Below are positions 51,796-60,695 of a stretch of DNA of 64,000 bases, piece after piece. The position numbers and the translations under genes were made by a program. The notes beneath the pieces were generated by a model. The model worked only from the letters and a program-made list of their open reading frames with translations, did not search any database and was not told the origin of the DNA. This stretch comes from Pseudonocardia benzenivorans CB1190. GTDB lineage: Bacteria > Actinomycetota > Actinomycetes > Mycobacteriales > Pseudonocardiaceae. Every line of letters starts with the position of its first letter. Position 1 is the stretch's first letter. The DNA lies in the NCBI RefSeq assembly GCF_000196675.2, contig NC_015312.1:5084001-5148000 (forward strand), written 5' to 3'.

Positions 51796-52935
51796 CTATC
51801 CCGCCATCCCGCGGGTCAGGATCTCGAGCTGAATCTCGTCGGTGCCACCGCCGATGCGCAGGATGCGGGCGTCGCGGTAGTGCCGGGCCACGGGCGACTC
51901 CTCGACGAACCCGGCGCCGCCGAAGAGCTGCACGGCGTCGTCGACGATCCGGTTGGCGGCCACTGCGGCGAGGTACTTGGCGCGGGCCACGGACCGCCCG
52001 GCCTCGGGGTGCCCGGAGTCGAGCCGGGCGGCGGCCTGGTGGGTGACCAGCCGGGCGGCGTCGAGCTCGATCTCCATGAGCGCGAGGCGGTGCCGGATCG
52101 TCTGCAGGTGGGTGAGCGGCGCGCCGAACGCCTCCCGCTCCCGGGTGTACCCGAGCGCGAGGTCCAGGCACTCCTGCGCGTGCCCGAGACCCATGGCCGC
52201 CAACGCGATCCGCTCGAGCTGGAAGCCCTCCATGATCTGGTAGAAGCCGCGGTCGACGGCCCCGACCACGGCGTCGGACGGGACCCGGACCCCGTCGAGG
52301 ACGACCTCGCGGGTGTCCGAGGAGTGCCAGCCCATCTTCGGCAGCGGCCTGCTGAACGACAGGCCCGGCGTCCCCGCGGGCACCTCGAACAGGGTGACGC
52401 CGCGCCGACCCGGCTCGCCGGTGCGGGCCGCGACGACGAGCACGTCGGCGATGCCGGCGTTGGTGATGAACATCTTGCGGCCGTCCAGGACCCAGCCGTC
52501 GTCGGCGGGGCGGGCGGTCGACCGGATGCGCGCGACATCCGATCCCGTGTCCGGCTCGGTCACCGCGATCGCGGCCACCGCCTCGCCCGAGGCGATCGCC
52601 GCGAGCCAGCGGTCCTGCTGCGCGGGCGAGCCGTAGCGCACCAGGTGCGTCCCGGCCATGTAGGCGCTGACCAGCGCGGTGACGGCGAGCCCGCCGCTCG
52701 CGCGGGCGATCTCCTCGGCGAAGATCGCGACGGCCAGCGCGTCGCCGTCGGAGCCGCCGAATTCGGGCGGGGTGACCAGGCCGAGCATCCCGGCGTCGCC
52801 CAACGGCTTCCACAGCTCCGCCGGGAACGTGCCGGCGGCCTCGGCGGCGTCGACGGCCGGGCGCACCACCTTGTCGACGAACCCGCGGCACACGTCGCGG
52901 AACTCGCGGTGCTCGTCGTCGAGCTCCCAGGACAT
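51796..52935 (-). CDS. Acyl-CoA dehydrogenase
   Basis: A 379-residue FAD enzyme that introduces the alpha-beta double bond into an acyl-CoA. N-terminal, middle (TEPDTGSDVARIRSTA, FITNAGIADV) and C-terminal (YTREREAFGAPL) domains are complete. At the usual catalytic position the motif reads IGGGTDEIQ, without Glu; the conserved Glu241 in FQLERIALA matches the alternative catalytic site known from isovaleryl-CoA dehydrogenase. Branched or medium-chain substrates are thus more likely. ATG at 52935 preferred over GTG at 52944. Upstream partner of the acyl-CoA synthetase. Confidence 0.9.
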   Translation of the reverse strand: MSWELDDEHREFRDVCRGFVDKVVRPAVDAAEAAGTFPAELWKPLGDAGMLGLVTPPEFGGSDGDALAVAIFAEEIARASGGLAVTALVSAYMAGTHLVRYGSPAQQDRWLAAIASGEAVAAIAVTEPDTGSDVARIRSTARPADDGWVLDGRKMFITNAGIADVLVVAARTGEPGRRGVTLFEVPAGTPGLSFSRPLPKMGWHSSDTREVVLDGVRVPSDAVVGAVDRGFYQIMEGFQLERIALAAMGLGHAQECLDLALGYTREREAFGAPLTHLQTIRHRLALMEIELDAARLVTHQAAARLDSGHPEAGRSVARAKYLAAVAANRIVDDAVQLFGGAGFVEESPVARHYRDARILRIGGGTDEIQLEILTRGMAG

Positions 52936-53183
52936 CGTCGGCACCCCCGAGGAAGATCGTCGGTCGATCGGACAGTACGACGTCCGAGGCCGCGGCGCGC
53001 GGTCCTGTCCGGATCACCCGTGTCGCACGGTTCGGACCGTTCCGCTCGGGGACACGGCCGCGCCGGGTCCGAGCCACCCGGCCGGGGCGCGCCTGCGGAC
53101 CCGGGCCGCGCGGCCGCGGCGCCGAACGTCCGTCGCGGCCCGCGGCCCGCGCGATCTACGGTGCGGGGGACACTGGAGGCGCG

Positions 53184-53786
53184 ATGACCGGCATCCCCCC
53201 GCGGTCGGGCCGGGTCCCCCGACCTGCGGTGCTCGTCGTCGACATGGTGCGCGCCTACACCGAGCCCGACGGGCCGTTCGCCCTGCCCGACCCCGGCCCC
53301 GCGCTCGCCGGGTGCGGCGCGCTGGTCGACGCCGCACGCACGGGCGGGCATCCCGTCGTGTGGGCGGTCGTGCGGTACCCGGCGGACCTCGCCGACGGCG
53401 GCCTGTTCGTCCGCAAGGTGCCCGCGCGCGCCGTGTTCGCCGAGGGCGCCACGGGCGACTGGGGCGCGATCGCGCCGCCGCTGACGCCGGTGCCGGGTGA
53501 GACGGTCGTGGTGAGGCGGTACGCGTCGGCGTTCCTCGGCACCACCCTCGCACCGGCGCTGGCGACCGCGGGGGTGGCCACGCTCGTCGTGTGCGGGGTG
53601 CCGACGTCGGGCTGCGTCCGCGCGTCCGCCGCCGACGCGCGCGCCGCCGGCTTCCGGCCGCTGGTGGTGCGGGACGCGTGCACCGACCGGACCGTCGGGC
53701 TGCACGAGGGGAACCTCGCCGACATCGCCGCCACCTGCGCCGACGTGGTCGATCTCGGCGAGGCGCTCGCCCGTTTGTCCGGATGA
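53184..53786 (+). CDS. Isochorismatase-like cysteine hydrolase with altered triad
   Basis: A 200-residue cysteine hydrolase of the isochorismatase/N-carbamoylsarcosine amidase group. Catalytic Asp20 (VLVVDMVRAYT) and Cys144 (GVPTSGCVRASAADA) are in place, but the catalytic Lys, which lies four residues before the SAF motif in this family, is Arg111 (VVVRRYASAFLGT). It may be an altered or inactive enzyme. ATG at 53184 follows GGAGG. A -10-like TACGGT is at 53157-53162. Divergent from the acyl-CoA dehydrogenase. Confidence 0.82.
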   Translation: MTGIPPRSGRVPRPAVLVVDMVRAYTEPDGPFALPDPGPALAGCGALVDAARTGGHPVVWAVVRYPADLADGGLFVRKVPARAVFAEGATGDWGAIAPPLTPVPGETVVVRRYASAFLGTTLAPALATAGVATLVVCGVPTSGCVRASAADARAAGFRPLVVRDACTDRTVGLHEGNLADIAATCADVVDLGEALARLSG

Positions 53787-53826
53787 GGGCTTCCGTCGCG
53801 CCCGGGCCCGCAGGCAGGATCGGCGG

Positions 53827-54567
53827 GTGAGCGCCTCCTCGTCCACCCCGCCGTCGCACGTCCCGCCGTCGCAGGTCCCGCCGTCGCAGGTCCCGCTGTC
53901 GTCCACCCCTCGCAGCACGCTCGGCAGGCTGTCCGAGCGCGCCCGGACCGACCGCGCCGACCTCTACGCCGTCCTCGACGCCGGGCTCGTCTGCCATCTC
54001 GGGATCGTGCTCGACGGCGCGCCCGTCGTGCTCCCGACGGGCTACGGGCGCGACGGCGACACCCTCTACCTGCACGGCTCCACCGGTGCCTCGACGCTGC
54101 GCGCGGCGGCGACCGGTATCCCGGTGTGCGTGACGGTCACCCACCTCGACGGGGTCGTCTACGCCCGCTCGGTGTTCCACCACTCGATGAACTACCGCAG
54201 CGCGGTCGTGCACGGCACGGCGCGGCTGGTCACCGACGAGCAGCAGCGGCTGGACGGGCTGCGGGCGCTCGTCGAACAGCTGGCGCCCGGGTCGTGGACC
54301 CACGCCCGGCTCCCCGACCGCAAGGAGCTGGCCGCGACCACCGTGCTCGCCCTCGACCTCGCCGAGGCCAGCGTCAAGGTGCGCACCGGTCCGCCGGGTG
54401 ACGACGCCGAGGACGTCGCGAACCCCGCGTACTGGGCCGGGGTGCTGCCGGTGCGCATGGTCTGGGGCGAGGCCGAGCCCGCGCCCGACCTCGCGCCCGG
54501 CACCCCGACCCCCGACCACGTCTCCGCGCGGCCACGACCGGGGGTCCACGCTGCTCACGAGGGGTGA
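53827..54567 (+). CDS. Pyridoxamine 5'-phosphate oxidase-family flavin-binding protein
   Basis: A 246-residue split-barrel protein, probably FMN- or F420-binding, of unassigned reaction. Core motifs include ADLYAVLDAGLVCHLGIV, LPTGYGRDGDTLYLHGSTGA and SVFHHSMNYRSAVVHGTARLV. The first 30 residues are a low-complexity Ser/Pro/Val repeat encoded by three copies of a 15-base unit (53851-53895). GTG at 53827 is supported by CAGGAT exactly six bases upstream, a leaderless layout. Follows the isochorismatase-like gene by 40 bases. Confidence 0.8.
   Translation: MSASSSTPPSHVPPSQVPPSQVPLSSTPRSTLGRLSERARTDRADLYAVLDAGLVCHLGIVLDGAPVVLPTGYGRDGDTLYLHGSTGASTLRAAATGIPVCVTVTHLDGVVYARSVFHHSMNYRSAVVHGTARLVTDEQQRLDGLRALVEQLAPGSWTHARLPDRKELAATTVLALDLAEASVKVRTGPPGDDAEDVANPAYWAGVLPVRMVWGEAEPAPDLAPGTPTPDHVSARPRPGVHAAHEG
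53851..53895 (+). repeat. 15-base tandem repeat in the N-terminal coding region
   Basis: Three units of CCGTCGCAGGTCCCG (the first with one changed base) run in frame and encode Pro-Ser-(His/Gln)-Val-Pro three times. A degraded fourth unit follows. The copy number could vary between strains. Confidence 0.88.
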
Positions 54568-54603
54568 CGGGACGTCGGGACGGCTCCCGTAACCTCGGCG
54601 CGC

Positions 54604-56733
54604 GTGAGCAGTGCCGACTCCCCGTACCCGCCCGCCGAGCGGCTCGACCTCGTCGAGCGCCTCCACGGCCACGACGTCGCGGACCCCTACCGCTGGCTGG
54701 AGGACCCGGCCGATCCGCGGACCGTCGCATGGTCGGCGGCGCAGGACCAGCTCACCGCCGCCTGGCTGACGGCGCTGCCGGGTCGCGACGCGCTCGCGAC
54801 GCGGCTGCGCGGGCTGCTCGACGCCGGCTCGGTGTCCGCGCCGCTCTGGCGCGCCGGGCGCGCCTTCCTCGTGCGCCGCTCGCCCGGCCAGGAACACGCC
54901 GTCGTGCTCGTGCGCGAGCCCGGCCCCGACGGCACGACCGTCGAGCGGGTCCTGCTCGACCCCGTCGCGCTCGACCCCGACGGGCTGACGACGCTCGACG
55001 CCTGGGTGCCCGACCTCGAGGGCCGGCGGCTCGCCTACCAGGTCTCGCGTGGCGGTGACGAGAACTCGGTCCTGCACGTCATGGACGTCGCGAGCGGGGA
55101 ACTCGTCGAGAAGCCGATCGACCGGTGCCGCTACGCCGACGTCGCGTGGCTGCCCGGCGGTGAGGAGATCGTCTTCGTGCGCAAGGTCGCCGACGACGAC
55201 GTGCCGGCCGGCGAGGAGAACCTGCACCGGCGCATCTGGCGGCACCGCATCGGCACCGACACCTCGACCGACGTGCTGCTCGATGGCCCCGGGCTCTACG
55301 AGGGGCACAGCTACTACGGCGTGCGGGTCTCGCGCGACGGGCGCTGGCTCGTCGTCACCGCGAACGTCGGGACCGCGCGCCGCGACAGCGTGTGGATCGC
55401 CTCCCTCGACGGCAGGGGTACCGGCGAGCTCGTCCCGCTCCTCACCCAGGACGACGACGTGCAGGCCGTGCCGTGGGTCGAGCGCGACGGGCTGCTCTAC
55501 GTCCTCACGACCGACGGCGCCCCGCGCTGGCGGCTGTGCGTCACCGAGCCCGAACGGCCGCAGCGCGAGCACTGGCGCGAGCTGGTGCCCGAGGACCCGG
55601 AGTCGGTGCTGGAGGCGGTCCGACGGCTCGAACCCGCACCCGACGACCCCGGCGGCGAGCCGCTGCTCGTGCTCGCCCGCGCCCGGCACGCGGTCGCGGA
55701 GCTGGCCCTGCACGCCCTCGACGGCACCCCGCGCGGGACCGTCCCGCTGCCCGGCACCGGCTCGGTGTCCGGGCTGACCGTCGCCGACCGCGACACCCCT
55801 GCCGAGCACGGCAGGCTGTGGATCGGCTGGACCGACCTCGTCACGCCCTACCAGGTGCAGCGCTACGACCGCGCCACCGGCCGGACCGTGCTCGCCGAGG
55901 CCGCGCCCGGCGAGGTCGACGTCCCCGACGTGCACACCGAGCAGGTCGAGTTCGCCTCCGCCGACGGCACGACCGTCCGCATGTTCGTCATCCGGCCGGC
56001 CGACGCACCCGCCGGGCCGGTCCCGACGCTGGTCACCGGCTACGGAGGCTTCGGCATCACCCGCGAGCCCGCCTACACCCCGACCGCGCTGACCTGGGTC
56101 GCGGCGGGCGGCGTCTACGCGCTGGTGTCGCTGCGCGGGGGCGGCGAGGAGGGCGAGGCCTGGCACCTCGCCGGGAACCGCGCGAACAAGCAGAACGTGT
56201 TCGACGACCTGCACTCGGCCTGCGAGCGGCTCGTCGCCGACGGCGTCACCAGTCCCGACCGGCTCGCGATCACCGGCGGGTCCAACGGCGGCCTGCTCGT
56301 CGGCGCCGCGCTCACCCAGCGGCCCGACCTGTACCGGGCCGTGGTCTGCTCGGCGCCGCTGCTGGACATGGTCCGCTACGAGGAGTTCTCGCTGGGCCGC
56401 ACGTGGAACGACGAGTACGGCACCGCCGCCGACCCCACCGAGCTCGGCTGGCTGCTGTCCTACTCGCCCTACCACCACGTCCACACCGGCACGACGTACC
56501 CGGCCGTGCTGTTCACCGTCTTCGAGTCCGACACCCGGGTCGACCCGCTGCACGCCCGCAAGATGTGCGCCGCGCTGCAGCACGCCACCGCGGGCGACCC
56601 CGACACCCGCCCGGTGCTCATCCGTCGCGAGACCGACGTCGGCCACGCGGGCCGCTCGATCTCGCGCACCGTCGCGCTCGCCGTCGACCAGCTCGCGTTC
56701 CTCGCGGCCCACACCGGACTGGAGCTGACGTGA
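54604..56733 (+). CDS. S9-family prolyl oligopeptidase
   Basis: A 709-residue serine peptidase with an N-terminal seven-bladed beta-propeller (repeated blades between about residues 70 and 430) and a C-terminal alpha/beta hydrolase domain. The nucleophile motif TGGSNGGLLVG places Ser near residue 560, and ESDTRVDPLHARKM and VGHAGRSIS supply the Asp and His. It cleaves short peptides, often after proline, in the cytoplasm (no signal peptide). GTG at 54604 has TAACCT eight bases upstream. Overlaps the MscS gene by four bases (GTGA). Confidence 0.93.
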   Translation: MSSADSPYPPAERLDLVERLHGHDVADPYRWLEDPADPRTVAWSAAQDQLTAAWLTALPGRDALATRLRGLLDAGSVSAPLWRAGRAFLVRRSPGQEHAVVLVREPGPDGTTVERVLLDPVALDPDGLTTLDAWVPDLEGRRLAYQVSRGGDENSVLHVMDVASGELVEKPIDRCRYADVAWLPGGEEIVFVRKVADDDVPAGEENLHRRIWRHRIGTDTSTDVLLDGPGLYEGHSYYGVRVSRDGRWLVVTANVGTARRDSVWIASLDGRGTGELVPLLTQDDDVQAVPWVERDGLLYVLTTDGAPRWRLCVTEPERPQREHWRELVPEDPESVLEAVRRLEPAPDDPGGEPLLVLARARHAVAELALHALDGTPRGTVPLPGTGSVSGLTVADRDTPAEHGRLWIGWTDLVTPYQVQRYDRATGRTVLAEAAPGEVDVPDVHTEQVEFASADGTTVRMFVIRPADAPAGPVPTLVTGYGGFGITREPAYTPTALTWVAAGGVYALVSLRGGGEEGEAWHLAGNRANKQNVFDDLHSACERLVADGVTSPDRLAITGGSNGGLLVGAALTQRPDLYRAVVCSAPLLDMVRYEEFSLGRTWNDEYGTAADPTELGWLLSYSPYHHVHTGTTYPAVLFTVFESDTRVDPLHARKMCAALQHATAGDPDTRPVLIRRETDVGHAGRSISRTVALAVDQLAFLAAHTGLELT

Positions 56734-57758
56734 CCGCCACCGCCGCCCTCGCCGAGGGTCTGCTCCCCGACCAGCCGATCTGCGCCGCGGACCCGGGGAC
56801 GTGGTGCGCCCGCTTCTACCAGTGGACCCACAGCGACTTCCTCGCCGCGTCGGCCGACGTGATCGTGTCCAAGACCTTCTCGATCCTGCTGATCGTCCTG
56901 GTCGCGCTCCTGTCGCGCTGGCTGCTGCACCGGGCCATCCGCCGGCTGATCGACAACGCCGTCGACAACCGCTTCTCACGCGCGATCGCCCGCCGGTCCC
57001 CGCGGCGGCAGCGCAACGGCTCGGTCGAGGCGGTGACGGCCCGCCGGTCCCAGCGGGCCAAGACGATCGGGTCGGTGCTGCGGTCGATCACGTCGGCCGT
57101 CGTGCTGCTGATCGCCTCGATCATGATCCTCGCGGAGTTCAACGTCGCGCTCGGCCCGATCCTGGCCTCCGCCGGGATCGTCGGCGTGGCGGTCGGGTTC
57201 GGCGCGCAGAACCTGGTGCGCGACTTCCTCTCCGGGATGTTCATGCTCCTCGAGGACCAGTACGGGGTGGGTGACGTCGTCGACGTCGGGGACGCCGTCG
57301 GCACCGTGGAGACGGTCGGTCTGCGGATCACGACGATCCGCGACGTCAAGGGCACGCTGTGGTACGTCCGCAACGGCGAGATCGTCCGCGTCGGCAACAT
57401 GACGCAGGGCTACGCCGTCGCGGTCGTCGACCTGCCGCTCGCGCACACCGCCGACACCGACGAGGTCACCGAGCTCGTCACGCGGGTGTCCACGGAGCGG
57501 CTGGCGCAGGACGACGTCAAGGACGACGTGCTCCAGCCCGTGCAGGTGCTGGGCGTCGACAAGGTGACGGCCGAGGGCATGGTCCTGCGACTGACGGCCA
57601 AGGTGAGTCCCGGGCGGCAGTTCGTCGTGCAGCGGGCACTCAACGCGGCCATCACCAGCGCGCTCGACGACGCCAAGATCCCCCGCCCGGTCGTCTACCC
57701 GGCCGCCGCGGACACGTCGAAGGCGGCCATCTCCGGTCCGGGCGGCGGTACGACGTGA
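56730..57758 (+). CDS. Small-conductance mechanosensitive channel MscS
   Basis: A 342-residue MscS-type channel that opens on osmotic downshock. The first hydrophobic segments (FSILLIVLVALLSRWLL and VVLLIASIMILAEF) precede the pore helix VGVAVGFGAQNLVRDFLSGM and the signature FMLLEDQYGVGDVVDVG; a cytosolic vestibule domain follows and a Gly-rich tail ends the protein. The GTG start overlaps the peptidase stop as GTGA, so the two are coupled. Confidence 0.92.
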   Translation: MTATAALAEGLLPDQPICAADPGTWCARFYQWTHSDFLAASADVIVSKTFSILLIVLVALLSRWLLHRAIRRLIDNAVDNRFSRAIARRSPRRQRNGSVEAVTARRSQRAKTIGSVLRSITSAVVLLIASIMILAEFNVALGPILASAGIVGVAVGFGAQNLVRDFLSGMFMLLEDQYGVGDVVDVGDAVGTVETVGLRITTIRDVKGTLWYVRNGEIVRVGNMTQGYAVAVVDLPLAHTADTDEVTELVTRVSTERLAQDDVKDDVLQPVQVLGVDKVTAEGMVLRLTAKVSPGRQFVVQRALNAAITSALDDAKIPRPVVYPAAADTSKAAISGPGGGTT

Positions 57759-57819
57759 CCGTTCGGTCCCGGGGCCCGGTGCCGCGAGGCCACCGTCCGC
57801 GACAGGGGATAGTGGTGGT

Positions 57820-58200
57820 GTGAGCACTCCGCAGAACTTCTACGCCGAGGTCGGGCCGGACACGATCCGCCGGATCGTCGCGCGGTTCTACGAGCAGGTG
57901 GCCGAGGACGAGATGCTGCGCGCGATGTACCCGGAGGAGGACCTCGGCCCGGCCGAGGAGCGCTTCCGGATGTTCCTCGAGCAGTACTGGGGCGGTCCCC
58001 GCACCTACTCCGACCTGCGCGGTCACCCCCGGTTGCGCATGCGTCACGCACCGTTCCGGATCGGCCCGATGCAGCGCGACGCCTGGCTGCGCTGCATGCG
58101 CGTCGCCGTCGACGAGTCGGGGATGGACGCCGCGCACACCGAGCAGTTCTGGACCTACATCACATACGCGGCTGCGAGCATGGTCAACGCCGATTTCTGA
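57820..58200 (+). CDS. glbO: Group II truncated haemoglobin
   Basis: A 126-residue haem protein with a 2-on-2 globin fold; binds O2 and NO and may protect respiration. Key residues of the mycobacterial GlbO are conserved: Tyr24 (B10), Tyr37 (CD1), proximal His76 (RMRHAPF) and Trp89 (G8). GTG at 57820 with GATAGT six bases upstream, a leaderless layout. Followed by an alpha-glucosidase gene, as recalled for mycobacteria. Confidence 0.95.
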   Translation: MSTPQNFYAEVGPDTIRRIVARFYEQVAEDEMLRAMYPEEDLGPAEERFRMFLEQYWGGPRTYSDLRGHPRLRMRHAPFRIGPMQRDAWLRCMRVAVDESGMDAAHTEQFWTYITYAAASMVNADF

Positions 58201-58268
58201 GGCTCGATCACCCTTTCGAGGCGCCGATCGTCACGCTCCGCGTCGGGCACGGATGGCAGGATGTGCGC

Positions 58269-59828
58269 GTGCAGTGGTGGCGCGACGCGGTGGTCTACCA
58301 GGTCTACGTCCGCAGCTTCGCCGACTCCGACGGCGATGGTGTGGGCGACCTGGCCGGGGTGCGCAGCCGGCTCGGCTACCTGGAGTTGCTGGGCGTCGAC
58401 GCCCTGTGGCTGACCCCGTTCTACCGGTCCCCGATGGCCGACCACGGCTACGACGTCGCCGACCCGCGCGACGTCGATCCCGTCTTCGGTGACCTCGCCG
58501 CGTTCGACGCGCTCGTCGAGGACGCCCACCGGCACGGGCTGAAGATCATCGTCGACCTGGTGCCCAACCACACGTCGACGGAGCACGAGTGGTTCCGCGC
58601 CGCGCTCGACTCCGCCCCCGGCAGCCCCGAGCGGGCCCGCTACCACTTCCGGCCCGGCAAGGGCGAGAACGGCGACGAGCCGCCCAACAACTGGCGCAGC
58701 ATCTTCGGCGGGCCGGCGTGGGAGCGCGTCGGGGAGGAGGAGTGGTACCTCCATCTCTTCGCCCCCGAGCAGGCCGACCTCAACTGGACCAACCCCGAGG
58801 TGTGGGCCGACCTGGAGAAGACCCTGCGGTTCTGGGCCGACCGCGGCGTCGACGGCTTCCGGATCGACGTCGCACACGGCATGGCCAAGCCCGACGGCCT
58901 GCCCGACGACCCGCAGGCGCGCATCGAGCTGCTGGCCAACACCGACGGCGACCCCCGCTTCGACCAGGACGGTGTGCACGACGTGCACCGCATGGTCCGC
59001 GCCGTCCTCGACCATTACCCCGGCCGGATGGCCGTCGGCGAGATCTGGGTGCGCGACGACGAGCGCTTCGCCCGTTACGTGCGCCCCGACGAGCTGCACC
59101 AGGGCTTCAACTTCCGGCTGCTGCAGACGCCGTTCGAGGCCGCGGCGATCCGCGACGCCGTCGAGCACTCGATCGCGGCCGTCGACGCCGTCGGTTCCCG
59201 GCCGACGTGGACGCTGTCCAACCACGACATCTCCCGCCCCGTGACCCGCTACGGCGGGGGCGAGGTGGGGCTCGCCCGGGCGCGCGCGATGGCGCTGGTG
59301 GTGCTCGCGTTGCCGGGGTCGGCCTACATCTACAACGGCGAAGAGCTCGGCATGCCCGACGTCGAGGTCCCCGACGACGCGCTGCAGGACCCGGTGTGGG
59401 AACGGTCGGGGCACACCGAGCGCGGGCGCGACAGCTGCCGAATCCCCGTCCCGTGGGAGGGCAGCGCGCCGTCATACGGGTTCAGCACCGGCGAGCCGTG
59501 GCTGCCGATGCCGCCGGACTGGGACGCGCTGACCGCCGCCGAGCAGCTCGAGGACACCGGCTCGACGCTGTCGATGTTCCGGCACGCGCTCGAGCTGCGG
59601 CACACCCATCCCGGCTTCGCCGCGACCGACGACCGGCGCACCCGCGTCGAGTGGTACGGCGCGCCTCCGGGCTGCCTGGCGTTCCGGCGCAGCGGGACGA
59701 CGCTCGCCTGCGCCCTCAACACCTCCGACGCCCCGGTCCCGCTGCCACCCGGCGACGTCCTGGTCACCAGCGGCCCCCTGACCGAGGACGGCCAACTCCC
59801 CCCGGACACCGCGGCCTGGCTCGCCTGA
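58269..59828 (+). CDS. aglA: Alpha-glucosidase, glycoside hydrolase family 13
   Basis: A 519-residue GH13 enzyme hydrolysing alpha-glucosidic bonds. Catalytic residues: nucleophile Asp200 (VDGFRIDVAHG), acid/base Glu258 (AVGEIW) and transition-state Asp320 (LSNHDISRP). N-terminal barrel motif AVVYQVYVRSFADSDGDG and LKIIVDLVPNHTS are present. The GTG at 58269 is selected because CAGGAT (58257-58262) lies exactly six bases upstream; a GTG at 58263 adds two residues. Trehalose synthase is less likely because it lacks the long C-terminal domain. Confidence 0.9.
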   Translation: MQWWRDAVVYQVYVRSFADSDGDGVGDLAGVRSRLGYLELLGVDALWLTPFYRSPMADHGYDVADPRDVDPVFGDLAAFDALVEDAHRHGLKIIVDLVPNHTSTEHEWFRAALDSAPGSPERARYHFRPGKGENGDEPPNNWRSIFGGPAWERVGEEEWYLHLFAPEQADLNWTNPEVWADLEKTLRFWADRGVDGFRIDVAHGMAKPDGLPDDPQARIELLANTDGDPRFDQDGVHDVHRMVRAVLDHYPGRMAVGEIWVRDDERFARYVRPDELHQGFNFRLLQTPFEAAAIRDAVEHSIAAVDAVGSRPTWTLSNHDISRPVTRYGGGEVGLARARAMALVVLALPGSAYIYNGEELGMPDVEVPDDALQDPVWERSGHTERGRDSCRIPVPWEGSAPSYGFSTGEPWLPMPPDWDALTAAEQLEDTGSTLSMFRHALELRHTHPGFAATDDRRTRVEWYGAPPGCLAFRRSGTTLACALNTSDAPVPLPPGDVLVTSGPLTEDGQLPPDTAAWLA

Positions 59829-59885
59829 CCCCGCCCGGGTGCTCCTGGCGTCGCCGACGCAGGGCGCCCCGGGGGAGCCTCCAGA

Positions 59886-59940
59886 TGCAGGAACGGCACT
59901 TTCCCGCAGCCCAGTTGCAGGAAAGTGCCGTTCCTGCAAC
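59886..59940. repeat. Composite palindrome, family B
   Basis: Arms TGCAGGAACGGCACTTTCC (59886-59904) and its exact complement (59920-59938) form a perfect 19-base stem with a 15-base loop. The right arm is itself a palindrome with GTTGCAGGAA/TTCCTGCAAC ends (59914-59940). It lies between the convergent alpha-glucosidase and hypothetical genes and may terminate both, but the composite symmetry resembles REP/BIME elements. Confidence 0.78.
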
Positions 59941-59956
59941 AGGGCGCGACCGCGGG

Positions 59957-60622
59957 TCAGCTCGTGAACAGCGGCAGCGACGTCACGCGGCGGCGGACGA
60001 CGGCACCGAACCTGGCGTCGATCCGCAGCCAGGAGCCCGTCGCCGACACCCGCACGACCGGCTGCTCCCCCGCCGGACCGGCCCCGGGGCCGGCCCCGGT
60101 GTCGGCACCACCCAGGAACCCCATGCCCGACAACGCGAACAGGCACCGCATGGGGATGCGCACGGGCGGCCCGGCGCCGTCCTGCACGGTCAGCACGGTC
60201 TGGTCGAGCAGCGACGCGGGCGGGCCGAGCGGCCCGGCGTGCTCGCGCGCCAGCGCCAGCCCGCGCTCGGTGAGCCGCTCCAGCTCGGCGGCGGGCACGT
60301 GGTCGACGAGGGCCCAGCCGTCGTCGGGCGGGAGCTCCGCGCCCCACAGACCCGCGGCGGGCCCAGGATCGACGGTCTCCCCGCGCTCGACGGCCAGCGA
60401 CGTCAGCAGCGCCTGCGCCGGGACCGTCAGTTCGGCGGGCTCGCACGTGCCGTACACCGAGCGGGTCGCGAGCACGTCGAACGGCGTCGCCGCCCACGCG
60501 GTGACCTTGTCCCCGCGGGACTGCAGCCGCACGAGTGCCGACTGGTCCAGCCGCACCACCCGCGCGGTGAAGGCGCCCAGATCGTCGCGCTCGGTCTTGT
60601 CGGCCAACCGGAGCGCGCTCAT
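59957..60622 (-). CDS. Conserved actinobacterial protein of unknown function
   Basis: A 221-residue protein I do not recognise by domain. Its position between a thioesterase and an alpha-glucosidase matches, from memory, Rv2474c. It is mixed alpha/beta with no signal peptide or clear membrane segment, and a Gly/Ala/Pro-rich loop (GGADTGAGPGAGPAGEQ) near the C-terminus. The ATG at 60622 is preferred; a GTG at 60709, 14 bases inside the thioesterase gene, would add a low-complexity 29-residue leader. Co-transcribed with the thioesterase. Confidence 0.72.
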   Translation of the reverse strand: MSALRLADKTERDDLGAFTARVVRLDQSALVRLQSRGDKVTAWAATPFDVLATRSVYGTCEPAELTVPAQALLTSLAVERGETVDPGPAAGLWGAELPPDDGWALVDHVPAAELERLTERGLALAREHAGPLGPPASLLDQTVLTVQDGAGPPVRIPMRCLFALSGMGFLGGADTGAGPGAGPAGEQPVVRVSATGSWLRIDARFGAVVRRRVTSLPLFTS

Positions 60623-60695
60623 CGCGCTGCCCCGCCGCTGCCCGCCCGGCGCCGCGGGCGGGCGTCGTGCCGACGGAGCGCCGCCTGCTGCTGCC

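Noticed and set aside
51796..52935. Acyl-CoA dehydrogenase as catalytically dead because the GT motif lacks Glu
   Set aside because: Glu241 occupies the alternative catalytic site known in isovaleryl-CoA dehydrogenase, so activity is expected.
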